A DNA stretch of 64,000 bases from Rutpela maculata (taxonomy: Eukaryota > Arthropoda > Insecta > Coleoptera > Cerambycidae), in the NCBI GenBank assembly GCA_936432065.2, contig OW386294.2, positions 50,248,945 to 50,312,944 of the forward strand, given 5' to 3'. Positions 1 through 11,200 of this stretch are shown in pieces. The notes under the pieces are model-generated. The model was not told the origin of the DNA. It saw nothing but the letters and a program-made list of their open reading frames with translations, and searched no databases. The translations under genes and the position numbers were made by a program. Position 1 is the stretch's first letter. Each line of letters starts with the position of its first letter.

Positions 1-174
1 AAGGAGAATCAAAACAAAAAGAAGAAAAAACAATTTAGAAACTAAAAATAATAACATGTATTATACAAAAATGTTAAACTGAAACTTTATTTATTCTTCG
101 AATATATACATTATTTAACATGAATTCGAAATTATTATTATAGATATATCATTTTACTAATCCTAATATCTATA
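1..174 (+). repeat. 5' LTR, 3' part
   Basis: Bases 1-174 repeat as 6225-6398 almost exactly. Both copies end ...TATCTATA and then diverge into internal sequence (AATTGG) or flanking sequence (CCTCCC). The first ~55 bp of this LTR lie outside the window. Confidence 0.9.
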
Positions 175-775
175 AATTGGTGACTCCTGACGATTCCTGC
201 AAATTGGTCCTATAAATTGAATTGGAAGGTCTGAATTGGATTATGAATTAGTTACCCCAGGCATGTTCACGTATACCTCCTGAAAATATAATTTGAGATA
301 ATATATGTTGGTAAATTGACCCCGATTCGAACATTCTGAGAATTGGATATCACATGTTGCTTTAAAATTGGTTTTTGGAAACATCATATTCGTTTATATA
401 TGGTCATGTACCACTTGGAAGTATTAGGCTGAATCAGCACGTAAATTTATTGGATCGAATGGATTGGATTTATTAATTGGATTAAAATATCATACCATAC
501 TTAATTTTTGAATGTCTCTATTTGGAATCTATTTCTTCTACAACCAACAAAGTATATAAGGACGACTGCTAAGAAAGATCGCTTTATTTATCTGGTAAGT
601 GAATTGTTTTGCCATTGATCATTATTCCTTCGTTATTAAAGGAAATCATGTCAGTCATTCAACGTTGACGTCTTTAAAAAAATCTCATTCAAAAACATAG
701 CAAAAAGCATAATATATACAATCAATTAATCATTCAATCAATTAGTCATCGATTTATTATTACTTTGTTTTAAAA
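175..775 (+). other. Gypsy 5' leader, non-coding
   Basis: This stretch between the 5' LTR and the gag start codon holds the probable primer-binding site at its left end and no convincing reading frame. It is AT-rich with several ATTGGATT-like runs. I see nothing else in it. Confidence 0.6.
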
Positions 776-1738
776 ATGGCATCACCAACAGATAATATTT
801 TATTAGATGACATTCAAATTTCATCAGGTGCAGGGACATCTCATGGTAATTACGTCGCGACCATTAAATTACCACCTTTCTGGGTATCTAAACCAGAAAT
901 ATGGTTTACTCAAATTGAGTCGCAATTTTCAATTCACAGGATTGTTAGCGATCGAAAAAAATACGATTATGTCATTGCCAGTTTACCCCCTGAAATTATT
1001 ACCACGGTATATGACGTTGTCACTAATCAGCCAGAAAAACATCTATATGACAACTTGAAAAATATACTAATTTCTCGTTTAACCTCAAGCGAGGAAAAGC
1101 GGTTGGAGGACCTACTCTCTGGTTCCCAGATGGGAGACCAAAAACCATCAGATTTTTACCGATCAATGCTATCAACGGTCGGAGGTTCCCATGTGGTGAG
1201 CCAGGAGCTCCTGGTCAAGTTGTGGAAGCGGCGACTACCCAAAACAATCTTCATTGCAATTACAGCGTCGGGAAAAACTGAGATTAAGGAGTTAATCGAC
1301 ATTGCCGATCGTATATGGGAGTCGTGTCAGAATTCTATGACTTCCCTTACCTCGAATTCGATTTGTAACATCAATCCAACAGTTTCTACATCTAGTTTGA
1401 TCGCAACATTTCAAGATACGTTAAATCAAGTCTTACACAACAAGAAATCTTTACATCTCAATTACTTGCTATTGAATCTAAAGTTTCTTCAATTCCTTCC
1501 GCTACCCCTACAGTTTCTGACACTTATTGCAATAGTTGTAGAAGTCGATTCGACTCAAGAAATCGCAGAGGCTCAAGGCCCCGTTCTAATAGTCGAAGTG
1601 GTACCAGCGTTAGATATAATCCTTCTAATGCCAAGGTTTGCTATTACCATCAACTTTATGGTCGTAAAGCATTTAAGTGTCTCGGAGATTGGTGCACGTT
1701 CGCCAAAGATGTCAAAACCGACAATCAGAGATGACTAA
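776..1738 (+). pseudogene. gag: Gypsy gag-like protein, frameshifted
   Basis: The 320-residue frame starts at a true ATG. It has the gag fold typical of insect Gypsy elements, with a KLPPFW...P..WF.Q.E.QF segment near residues 31-50 and an LPP..I..VYD stretch near residue 70. From roughly residue 220 the translation becomes meaningless hydrophobic sequence. A neighbouring frame over about 1450-1730 instead reads a basic RSRSxSR region followed by a zinc-knuckle-like C-Y-Y-H...C pattern. A one-base indel near 1435-1450 is therefore likely. The intact protein would bind element RNA and form the particle. Confidence 0.85.
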
Positions 1739-1789
1739 ATGTCAATAATATTTTGACAACTGACGTTAAAATTTCGGATAGTAAACCTC

Positions 1790-4700
1790 GTTTCTTTATA
1801 TTTGATAATACTAATAAATTAGAATTTCTCATTGACACGGGCGTGATTTATAAATTATACCTCGGAATCTATTAACGAATGCTAGGAGATGTTGTACTAA
1901 CAGCAGCTAATGTTCAGTTATAGATACCTTCGGGAAGAAATTTTTGAAAATTGAGGTTATTTCCTTTCGTTTTTAATATAGCAGATATAAATATCGCCAT
2001 TATCGGAGCAGACTTTTTAGCTCATTTTGGTTTAGTTGTTGATTTAAAACATAAATGTTTAATCGACAATATGACTAGTTTGTCAACATATTTATTTTCA
2101 AACAATGGTCCGTTACATTCTCCTAAGTTATTTAGCGTATCAAATGAATTCACTGCATTACTTTTACAATTTCCTACTTTAATTAGCTCCCCAAATCACA
2201 ATTTGCTAGTTAAACATTCAGTTGAACATCATATTGTTACAGAAGGTCATTTACCTTTCTTACGCCCACGTAGGTTGGATAGCGTTAAATTCAAGATAGC
2301 TCAGGACGAATTCAATAATATGGTAGAATTAGGTATTTGTGTACCTTCTTCTTCTTCCGTTTCCTCACCATTGCATATGGTTGAAAAAAAAAGAAAGCTG
2401 CGACTGGAGACCTTGTGGGGATTATCGTCGTCTAAATTCAATTACTATTCCTGACAGATACCCGTTGCCCCACCTCCATGATTTTAACTCGCAGTTGTAT
2501 AATTGTGTTATTTTTTCAAAAATAGATTTGGTACGTGCTTATCACCAGATTCTTGTCGCAAAAAGCGACATTTTTAAAACAGCGATTACTACTCCTTTCG
2601 GTTTGTTTGAATTTGGGCGTATGCCTTTCGGCTTACGTAACGCCGGTCAAACTTTCCAACGTTTCATGAACGAAGTTTTAGTAGGTTTACCTTTTATTTT
2701 CGTCTATTTAGATGACATCCTGATTGCAAGTAAATCTAGTTCGGAACATTTAGAACACTTAAAACTTGTTTTTCAGAGGTTAGAATTGTACGGCATAAAT
2801 ATTAAACCGTCAAAATGCATATTAGGTGTCAGTCATTTGACATTTTTAGGACACAATATTTCTTCAGCCGGCATTTTACCTTCTTCTGAACGTATTGATG
2901 TCATAAATAATTTTCCCTTACCTACTACAGTCAAACAACTTCAGCGTTTCATAGGTATGGTTAACTTTTATTATCGTTTCATACCTTCTTTCGCTGAAAT
3001 ATTAATTCCTTTACATGCACTTTGTACTAAATTACTGCATGATAAAGTTAAAATAATAAACGATTGGCCTACCGACTGTCTTGACAGTTTTTCCAAAGCC
3101 AAAGCTGCTATAGCCAGTGCAACTTTTTTAGCACATCCACGTTGTGATGATAGCTCGTTTTTATCGCTTACTGTTGATTGTTCTAATGTCTCTATGGGGG
3201 CAGTTCTTGAACAGCGCGATGACGAAGGTATTCTTGCCCCATTAGCCTTCTTTTCACGAAAGCATACCTTGGCACAGACCAAATATAGTTCCTTTGACAA
3301 GGAACTTCTTTCTTTATTTACAGCGATTAAACGTTTCAGATTTTTACTTGAAGGTCGCACATTTATTTGCTTTATTGACCATAAACCTTTGGTCAAAGCA
3401 TTATTTTCTAAAACTGAAAGATCTCCCAGGCAAACTAGACATTTAGAATTCATTGCTCAATTTGCCTGCGAAATCAGACATATCAAAGGGAAAAATAACA
3501 TTGTTGCAGACACTTTATCACGCGAACATGATACGTCTTCTTTGCAACAATTTATTTCCCCAATCGTTACTCAAAAGTCTAACCTAGTTGATACTAACTT
3601 TGACTTAAATTTATTGAGCGACGCTCAAAAAGATGATTCTAACCTTAAATTTTTATTATCAGATACTTCATCGAACACAAAGAGAACTTTTCATTTAAAG
3701 AAAATTAAAATTCCATATTCTGACAAGTTTATTTGGTGTGACGTTTCTCGCCCTAAACTTCGTCCTTATGTTCCTATCGTTTTTAGACGGACAATTTTTT
3801 ATATATTTCATGGTTTGTCTCACCCTGGTATCGAAGCGACTAGAACATTAGTTTCTACAAATTATTTTTGGCCTAAAATGACTTCAGATTGTAATCTCTG
3901 GGCAAAAACTTGTATTAGTTGTCAAACTAATAAAGTGACAAGATATACGAGGAGCCCGATTACCGACTTCGATATACCTAAAGGACGATTCGATCACATA
4001 CATATAAATTTAATAGGACCATTACCTCCTTCTAAAGGTTGTTCTTATATTCTCACTGTGATCGAACGTTTTACTAGATGGCCCGAGGCTTATCCACTGC
4101 AGGCTATTACTGCGGAAACTGTAGCGCGTACGTTATTTCAGAATTATGTTTGTCGATTCGGTGTCCCTGTCACAGTGACAACCGACCAAGGCGTTCAATT
4201 TGAATCAAAACTGTTCAAAGAATTTTCAAAATTTTTGGGATTTCATAGAATTCGTACGACGCCATATCATCCTTCCTCAAACGGAATGATTGAAAGGTTT
4301 AATAAATCTCTTAAAACTGCTCTGAGAGCTAGGCCTTCTACACCACATTGGGTAGATGAACTTCCTATCATACTATTAGCTCTCAGAACTATCCCTAAAG
4401 ACGATTTGCAATGTTCTTCCGCAGAACTCGTTTTTGGTCAAACATTACGAATACCTGGTGAATTTTTTATTAAATCATATACTTGTCCGGATATTCCTTA
4501 TTTTATTGCTAAATTACGTACTTCATTTAATAATTTAACGTTCATTCCACCAGTTCACCACGTTAATTACAAATCATTTGTCAGCCCAGACATCTCGAAT
4601 TGTAGTTTTGTTTTCGTTCGGAAAAAACGTTTTAAAAAATATTTTACTCCGCCAAGCGCGGATCTAGAAATTTCAATAATTTTTTCTCGTCTGTGGCGCA

Positions 4701-5466
4701 TGGGACCCATACGAAATATGGGAAATAACATCTCGAGAAGCACTTCTCTAACGACCCCTACAAAATTTTGAAAAAGCAGTTTGCGAAAAATTTTTTCAAA
4801 ATTCGATTACCCCCCCCAGGTCTAGGGACAGCTGTTTAAAATTATTTTTTTTTGTCATATGCATTTTACTTTTCATAAAAATACAGCAACACGTTCCGAA
4901 GTTTATGAAAATATTTTCATTACTAACTGAGATACAACGAATTGAAATTTTGTGATTTGTTAAATTGTAAGTCACAAAATTTCAATTCGTTGTATTTCAG
5001 TTAGTAATGAAAATATTTTCATAAACTTCAGAATGTGTTGCTGTATTTTTATGAAAAATAAAATGCATATGACAAAAAAAATAATTTTAAACAGGAGTCC
5101 ATAGACCTGGGGGGGAGGTAATCGAATTTTGAAAAAATTTTTCGCAAACTGCTTTTTCAAAATTTTTTAGGGGTTGTTAGAGAAGTGCTTCTCGAGATGT
5201 TATTTCCCATATTTCGTATGGGTCCCATGCGCCACAGACGAGAAAACAATTATTGAAATTTCTAGATCCGCGCTTGTACTCCGCTGTACGATGGACCTTT
5301 TAAAATGTCCCGTACAGATAAATTGGTTACTTTTGTTAAAGGAACTAAAGCCTTCACGGTAAACATTGACAGGATTAAACCAGCATATTTATTATCTGAC
5401 AAATGTGATGTCACTCCACCTTTAATTAAGAAAGTTCGTTTTGCTATTGACGAATTGAATGACTGA
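1790..5466 (+). pseudogene. pol: Gypsy pol (protease-RT-RNase H-integrase), broken
   Basis: A retroviral-type protease is visible around 1826 (FLIDTG), but in-frame stops follow it. Reverse transcriptase spans about 2250-2950, with a frameshift at the A-run near 2385 and the catalytic YLDDI at about 2704. RNase H follows (TVDCSN.. and FDKELLS... around 3170-3500). The integrase has an H-H-C-C zinc domain (HGLSHPGI...CISCQ) near 3810-3930 and a catalytic core near 3990-4330. In the core the first acidic residue is replaced: the sequence reads HINLIGP where the family has D. The second D (TDQGVQF) and the E (MIERFNK) are present. The C-terminus is split by a MITE at 4653-5276 and resumes at 5285-5466, ending FAIDELND. 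Replication is not possible from this copy. Confidence 0.9.
4653..5276. mobile_element. Palindromic hAT-like MITE in pol
   Basis: This 624-bp insert is one near-perfect inverted repeat with its centre near 4964. It starts CAAGCGCGGATCTAG and ends CTAGATCCGCGCTTG. It is flanked by the direct 8-bp repeat TACTCCGC (4645-4652 and 5277-5284), and pol sequence continues on both sides. An 8-bp duplication and a C-A-rich GCGGATC terminus fit non-autonomous hAT elements. It encodes nothing; open frames in it are mirror artefacts. Confidence 0.87.
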
Positions 5467-6360
5467 CTGATCTTTTTCTTAGCGGGGGAGTAATGTGGCG
5501 ATCAGTTCACTTACTAGTAAATACCAGATTCTAAGACTTCAAGTAACCAAGGAGAATCAAAACAAAAAGAAGAAAAAACAATTTAGAAACTAAAAATAAT
5601 AACATGTATTATACAAAAATGTTAAACTGAAACTTTATTTATTCTTCGAATATATACATTATTTAACATGAATTCGAAATTATTGAAAATATTTTCATAA
5701 ACTTCAGAATGTGTTGCTGTATTTTTATGAAAAGTAAAATGCATATGACAAAAAAAATAATTTTAAACAGGAGTCCATAGACCTGGGGGGGTAATCGAAT
5801 TTTGAAAAAATTTTTCGCAAACTGCTTTTTCAAAATTTTTTAGGGGTCGTTAGAGAAGTGCTTCTCGAGATGTTATTTCCCATATTTCGTATGGGTCCCA
5901 TGCGCCACAGACGAGAAAAAAATTATTGAAATTTCTAGATCCGCGCTTGTACTCCGCTGTACGATGGACCTTTTAAAGTGTTGTCCCGTACAGATAAATT
6001 GGTTACTTTTGTTAAAGGAACTAAAGCCGTCACGGTAAACATTGACAGGATTAAACCAGCATATTTATTATCTGACAAATGTGATGTCACTCCACCTTTA
6101 ATTAAGAAAGTTCGTTTTGCTATTCACGAATTGAATGACTGACTGATCTTTTTCTTAGCGGGGGAGTAATGTGGCGATCAGTTCACTTACTAGTAAATAC
6201 CAGATTCTAGGACTTCAAGTAACCAAGGAGAATCAAAACAAAAAGAAGAAAAAACAATTTAGAAACTAAAAATAATAACATGTATTATACAAAAATGTTA
6301 AACTGAAACTTTATTTATTCTTCGAATATATACATTATTTAACATGAATTCGAAATTATT
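5009..6360 (+). repeat. 676-bp tandem duplication
   Basis: Bases 5009-5684 repeat as 5685-6360 with a few small indels. The unit carries the right half of the MITE, the last 180 bp of pol, the purine tract and most of the LTR. The junction at 5684/5685 joins LTR sequence (CGAAATTATT) abruptly to the MITE arm (GAAAATATTTTC). It arose after the MITE inserted. Confidence 0.9.
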
Positions 6361-6398
6361 ATTATAGATATATCATTTTACTAATCCTAGTATCTATA
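6170..6398 (+). repeat. 3' LTR of the Gypsy element
   Basis: The 229-bp LTR starts TGTGGCGATCAG right after AGCGGGGGAGTAA and ends TATCTATA. A second, truncated copy of its first 191 bp lies at 5494-5684 because of the tandem duplication. Confidence 0.88.
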
Positions 6399-6834
6399 CC
6401 TCCCTTTTCTAAATCCGAATTGGTTTTCCGCGATGCCTTGGTTTCTGTCGAGCTCACGGACTATCCTGTCCCTGATCAGGATCTCGTACAACTTGCTCAT
6501 GACGTCCAAAATACAGATAGGCCTATGGGCGCTCGGGTCGTTTTGGGACTTCCCAGGCTTGAGTATCAAAATAAGTTTCGCTGTTTTCCACTTCTCTGGG
6601 AAGACTTGTATTCGGAGCAAACCATTTAGGATGTCCAGCGTCATATCGGCGGCCACTTCTAGGCACTGCTTTATGGTCCCCGGGGTGATGCCATCGGGGC
6701 CCGGGGCCGTCCCGTTTTTTAGCTTTCTCCCAGCCTCCATCAGCTCTTCTGCCGAAATCTCAGGGGCCTCCGGATCGATGTCTGTCTCCTCCCAGGCATC
6801 GTTACGGAGACTGTGTTGTAGTGGAAGACACTGA
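6399..6834 (-). pseudogene. R1-type LINE ORF2, reverse transcriptase N-terminal part
   Basis: The frame reads a typical LINE reverse transcriptase start: a KLKNGTAPGPDGI block, a FPEKWKTAKLILILKPGK block, then the HRPICILDVMSK and ENQFGFRKGR motifs. It is cut at 6398 by the Gypsy LTR, so the catalytic F/YADD region is absent from this piece. Upstream it runs to about 6834, where the CR1-group LINE begins; the same protein continues at 10111. Confidence 0.88.
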
Positions 6835-6946
6835 TAATAGTGATAGTATCCTGGACATTCAGGTGTCGCAAAATGACATGCCTACATCAAATAAGGCAGC
6901 AGATTTTTTATACCCGAAACTGTCTCAGATATCTTTTGTGACATAA
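6822..6946 (+). pseudogene. C-terminal tail of CR1-group LINE ORF1
   Basis: Upstream of the large ORF2, a frame of about 40 codons ends with TAA at 6944-6946. It overlaps, in a different frame, the open frame leading into ORF2. It looks like the end of ORF1 of a 5'-truncated element, but it is short and has no recognisable domain. Confidence 0.45.
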
Positions 6947-7026
6947 ATATCCAATCAAATAATATTAATCCTGAAATTATAAACCTAAATAACATCCCTA
7001 ATGTAAATGGTGATTGTTTAAATGAT

Positions 7027-9888
7027 TTGGTAAACGAAGATATCAATATCTGTCATGTAAACGTGCAAGGAATTATAAACAATTTTAATTCGATTGAATT
7101 ACTGGTAATTAAAAGAAAAATTAATATTTTATGTATTTCGGAACATTGGATGTGTAATGATGATATATTAAACATACATCTCCCGAACTATAAACTTTGT
7201 ACTGCCTATTCTAGGAGCAATCATATACGCGGTGGATCGCTCATTTTCATATCAGCGGATAAAGACGCCACTGAACTAAAAACTGTCAAGCAACTGTCTG
7301 TAGAATGCCATATCGAGATGTGTGCTATATGCTATAAGACTGATCATTTCAGGTTATCTATTGTTACTGTTTATAGGCCTCCTAACGGTGATATCAATAT
7401 CTTCATTTACAACCTATCACAAGCTCTCAATATGGCTGCTGATAAGTCCAATTATATTGTGCTCTGTGGTGATTTTAATATTGATTTTAATTTAAAAAAT
7501 AACATCAACACTAAATTATTATTAGATATATTTAATTCTTTCGAGCTAAATATGTCTACAGCTGGTGATACCAGAATTTTTACTAATAATAATGGCCACA
7601 CTAGCTCTACCTGTATTGATTACATGGTAACATCGCTGCCTGCCCCACTGTTTGAGTGCTATTTGATACAACCTAATGTAGCTGATCATCTCTCTCATTT
7701 CTTGAGTCTTAAATCTATCAATAGTGTTCTGCCAGCAAAAAATAATGAAATATTTTTTACTAGACAACTCGGTACAAATAATTTACGTGAATATAGAATT
7801 AAACTGAATAGCATAAATTGGTCATACCTATACACTCTTAATATTAACGAGAGTTTCCAGTCATTTGTGGAATGTTTGATATGGGTTTTTAATCTAACTT
7901 GTCCTATTAAAAAAGTAAATAAAATAAAATGTAACTATAACTACTGGCTAACTCAAGACATTATTAAAGAAGGTGATACACTAAAGCAATTGTACTGGTT
8001 AATGACGAACTCTGGCATTCCTGAAATTAAAGCATTATACAATACTAGGAAAAAAGAACATAAACTGAACATCAAACTGGCAAAAAGAAATTTTTATAAT
8101 ATAAAAATAAATCAAGCCCACAACAAGACCAAAGAGACCTGGAAAATTATTAATTTTAAATTAGGCAAAACAACTAATAGAGATAATAAAATAATGCTTA
8201 GATGCGATGGTGATTTGGTAACTAATCCAGATGAAATTTCCAACATATTTGCCAACTATTTTTCTTGTAGCGCGGAACATAATATTCTCAATCACTTTGG
8301 TCAAAATTTGGCACTCCCTTGCACAACTCTTTCTAATAATAATCTTGTAGCATTTATCTCAGAACCTATCACAGAGCAGGATATTTTAGAAACTCTAAGT
8401 CAAATGAAAAATAAAAAATCATGTGGGATAGATGGGCTATCTCTCTCAACTATCTCAAATATTCTAGATATTATAATGAAACCACTGGTATATTTGTTTA
8501 ATCAATCAATATATCAAGGATGTTTTCCAAATATAATTAAAATTGCGCTAGTTATCCCTCTATATAAAAAAGGCGATGTTGAAAATGTCAACAACTACAG
8601 GCAAATATCTTTGCTTAATACGCTAGCTAAATTATTAGAAAAATTATTATCTAACCACCTCTCGACTTATTTAGAAAATAATAATATACTTTCTAGTTTT
8701 CAACACGGATTTAGAACCAACAAGTCAATAGAGACAGCAGCTTGCGATTTATTAAATTACGTTTATCAACAAGTAGACAATGGTAGATGTGTTGCTTCTC
8801 TATTTTTTGACTTATCTAAGGCATTCGATTCAGTAAGCTCTGAATTTCTAATAAAAAAATTAGTTAGTATTAATTTGCCTAACAACATAATCAACTGGAT
8901 TAAATCATATCTGGAAGAGCGAACCATGGTCACTAAAGTTAATGGTACCACATCTGCACCACATAACGTTAAGCTTGGGGTTCCACAGGGTTCGGTGCTA
9001 GGACCACTGTTGTTTCTGATATTTATAAATGATCTGCCAGAACATATCACTAGTGGGGTCCTCACAATGTATGCGGATGATACTACAATTACTGTATCCG
9101 CAGAATCCCCTCAGGCACTTGAATCAGCAATCAAATGTGCAATTTGTGAATTTGACACTTGGTGTCAACGAAACAGACTAATCATGAACAGCAAGAAAAC
9201 TAAATGCATAAATTGTTTTATTCGAAGGGATATTACGAGTGATATTCAACTGGTAGATGGTATTGAATTTTCGGATTCAGTAGTGTTTCTAGGTACTCAC
9301 CTGAATAATAGACTTACCTGGGATGATCAGATTGACAATGTTAGTAAAAAACTAAATAAGGCCTACTACCCCATTTTACAAATGAAAGACACCTTGGATA
9401 TCTCGGGTCTTTTAAATATATACTATGCAATGGCATATTCACACATTTCCTTGAATATTATTAGCTGGGGTCGTGGTAAAGACTTCAGTAGAATTTTTAT
9501 TGCTCAAAAGAAAATTCTAAGATTAATATTTAATATGAAAACTAATGAAAGTTGCCGACAAGTGTTTAAAGATAAAGACATCTTAACTGCACCTGCTATT
9601 TATATATATAAATGTTTAACCTTCGTGCAAAAAAATCTTCATTTATTTGAAGCTAATTCCGCTGTCCATGATCACAGTACAAGACATGGCAATCTTTTAC
9701 GTATCCCCCGACACAATACCACTACATTTAAACGATCACCAACCTATAACTGTATAACATTTTATAATAAACTACCAGCCCATGTAAAGAACATATCAAA
9801 TTATATGATATATAAAAAGGAAGTTAGAACTTTACTTTCTAATGGATGCTATTATAGCGCTGGCGAATTCTTAAGTGGTACTTTTTAA
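7027..9888 (+). CDS. LINE ORF2: endonuclease and reverse transcriptase, intact
   Basis: This frame of about 950 codons has no interruption. An exonuclease-endonuclease-phosphatase nuclease occupies roughly residues 5-240 (ILCISEHW, VYRPPNG, CGDFNIDF, DHLSHFLSL), which nicks the target DNA. Reverse transcriptase spans about 440-740 with the KNKKSCGIDGLS, DLSKAFDSV, GVPQGSVLGPLLF and catalytic YADDTT motifs. A C-terminal region follows. The first codon of the given span is TTG. The frame stays open upstream to about 6900 and the first in-frame ATG is only at about 7149, inside the nuclease. ORF2 may thus depend on coupling to the overlapping ORF1, or its true start has been lost. Confidence 0.93.
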   Translation: MVNEDINICHVNVQGIINNFNSIELLVIKRKINILCISEHWMCNDDILNIHLPNYKLCTAYSRSNHIRGGSLIFISADKDATELKTVKQLSVECHIEMCAICYKTDHFRLSIVTVYRPPNGDINIFIYNLSQALNMAADKSNYIVLCGDFNIDFNLKNNINTKLLLDIFNSFELNMSTAGDTRIFTNNNGHTSSTCIDYMVTSLPAPLFECYLIQPNVADHLSHFLSLKSINSVLPAKNNEIFFTRQLGTNNLREYRIKLNSINWSYLYTLNINESFQSFVECLIWVFNLTCPIKKVNKIKCNYNYWLTQDIIKEGDTLKQLYWLMTNSGIPEIKALYNTRKKEHKLNIKLAKRNFYNIKINQAHNKTKETWKIINFKLGKTTNRDNKIMLRCDGDLVTNPDEISNIFANYFSCSAEHNILNHFGQNLALPCTTLSNNNLVAFISEPITEQDILETLSQMKNKKSCGIDGLSLSTISNILDIIMKPLVYLFNQSIYQGCFPNIIKIALVIPLYKKGDVENVNNYRQISLLNTLAKLLEKLLSNHLSTYLENNNILSSFQHGFRTNKSIETAACDLLNYVYQQVDNGRCVASLFFDLSKAFDSVSSEFLIKKLVSINLPNNIINWIKSYLEERTMVTKVNGTTSAPHNVKLGVPQGSVLGPLLFLIFINDLPEHITSGVLTMYADDTTITVSAESPQALESAIKCAICEFDTWCQRNRLIMNSKKTKCINCFIRRDITSDIQLVDGIEFSDSVVFLGTHLNNRLTWDDQIDNVSKKLNKAYYPILQMKDTLDISGLLNIYYAMAYSHISLNIISWGRGKDFSRIFIAQKKILRLIFNMKTNESCRQVFKDKDILTAPAIYIYKCLTFVQKNLHLFEANSAVHDHSTRHGNLLRIPRHNTTTFKRSPTYNCITFYNKLPAHVKNISNYMIYKKEVRTLLSNGCYYSAGEFLSGTF

Positions 9889-10070
9889 ATATAAATGTAT
9901 CTAATATGTATATTGACTGGATATTTGCAAGAAAAGTGTATGTTACTTATGTTATCTGTTATTTTATTTTGTTGCTTGTCACTATTTTATTTATTTTATT
10001 TTATTTTTTTATGTGTGTATACCTTTTATGACTTTTCATATCTGTATTTTATACGGCTTACATGAATAAA

Positions 10071-10110
<40 letters not shown>
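9889..10110 (+). other. CR1-group LINE 3' UTR and (ATT)n tail
   Basis: AT-rich non-coding sequence ending in about twelve ATT repeats directly before the host LINE resumes. It contains no reading frame. Confidence 0.75.
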
Positions 10111-11200
10111 GGGAACAGTTCTCTAATTACCTCCGCCCGTCTTTCGGACGTAATCGTGTAATTCGGAGTTAGTCCTTTTAACTGTTTTATAACTATCTTA
10201 TAGCCATCACCCCAGATGTCTGATTCTAGTCGGTCGCACAGTGCCCTCCAGTGTTCCCTTTTTGAGGCTCTGATCAGCTTCCTTAAATTGGCTTTTTTAT
10301 TCTTTAGATCTTCGCTCAGGTCGTGGGTCGCAATCTGGTCAGTTATGCCTCTGCGTCGGACGTGTTGTAAACTCCTTTTTGCGGCGGCACATCTGGTCCA
10401 CGCCTCGTGGATGTCATCGCTCCACCAATATGGCACTATTCTCGGTCTATTCCCCGTCTTCTGTGTGCATTGTCTTTGTGCAGCCCTGATCTCTTCCACC
10501 CAGGTTTCCGCTGTGGGTAATGCGTTCGTGTTTCTCGCTCTTTGCTGGCATTCTCTCAGGGCGTGTCTGAGCCGATTTTGATCTATAAATTCTCTACGGT
10601 TCGTGTCCCACTTAGTTTTGGGGCAATAGCGTTCCTGATCTTGAAGAAGATGTGTCTATGGTCACTTAATGTAGCTTCCTCTAGTACCCTCCACCCCTCG
10701 AGCTTCCCCGCAAGATGTTGAGTAGAGAAAGTGACGTCCACGAAAGAGGACCCGTTGTGTCTAATGCACGTGGGGGTGATGCCGTCATTATGAACCGTCA
10801 TATTGTGCGCATGGATTAGGTCGCAAAGTCGGTTTCCCCGAGCGTCTGTGATTGGGGAGCCCCACTCGCGAGCTTTGGCATTAAAATCGCCTAGGAGTAC
10901 TATCTCGCTCTGTCTTAGGCGTATTTCGTTGTTGATGTCCTCCAGGAATTCTTCGAACCTCTCGATAGTCGAGTTAGGGGAGCAGTACCCGCAGATTATG
11001 GTGAAAGGCCTTAATTGGATAATTATCAGTCCCTGTCTTGCTGCTACTTCTACCACTTCGATGTCTTTTTTATAGAAGAAGACAGCCACGTCCTTTTTGG
11101 TGTCTGTGATCCAGCCGTGTCTGGAAGCGATCTTTTTGTTGGGCGATGTCATGTGCAGCCCACGCCCGGCTTAGATTTGTCTGTAAAATCTTAAGCATTT
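10111..11200 (-). pseudogene. R1-type LINE ORF2, endonuclease and linker
   Basis: The minus strand carries an R1-type apurinic-like endonuclease (SRHGWITDTKKDVAVFFY, CGYCSPNSTIE, LLGDFNAKAREWGS, SDHRHIFF). It is followed, after stops near 10580, by the linker with PYWWSDDIHEAWTRC and REHWRALCDRLESD...WGDGYK. A short N-terminal start (MLKILQTNLSRAWAAHD) just inside the end of ORF1 runs in another frame, and the segment expected between it and the nuclease is missing. The nuclease gene therefore has both a deletion and frameshifts. Confidence 0.87.

Larger units (their letters stand above)
1..6398 (+). mobile_element. Gypsy/Ty3-type LTR retrotransposon, degraded
   Basis: The element begins inside its 5' LTR at the window edge and ends with a 3' LTR. 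It has gag, then pol in the order protease, reverse transcriptase, RNase H and integrase, which is the Ty3/Gypsy order. The 3' LTR joins at 6398/6399 directly to a minus-strand R1-type LINE fragment, so the Gypsy element was inserted into that LINE. The internal region starts at about 175 with AATTGGTGACTCCTGACG, the likely primer-binding region. A purine tract AGCGGGGGAG precedes the 3' LTR. Frameshifts in gag and pol, an inserted MITE and a 676-bp tandem duplication show that this copy is dead. Confidence 0.93.
6835..10110 (+). mobile_element. CR1-group LINE, 5'-truncated
   Basis: It is inserted in the R1-type LINE: the interrupted minus-strand protein ends ...ELFP at 10111 and resumes at about 6834. 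The element contains the end of ORF1, an intact endonuclease/reverse-transcriptase ORF2, a 3' UTR of about 190 bp and a terminal (ATT)n microsatellite (about 10072-10109). A short-repeat 3' tail rather than poly(A) fits CR1/L2-type elements. No clear target duplication is visible. Confidence 0.85.

Noticed and set aside
4972..5160. 62-codon minus-strand frame in the MITE.
   Set aside because: It lies in one arm of a palindrome and is mirrored in the other arm; no protein similarity.
10026..10110. Poly-isoleucine end of the minus-strand LINE frame.
   Set aside because: It is translation of the (ATT)n tail of the inserted CR1-group LINE.
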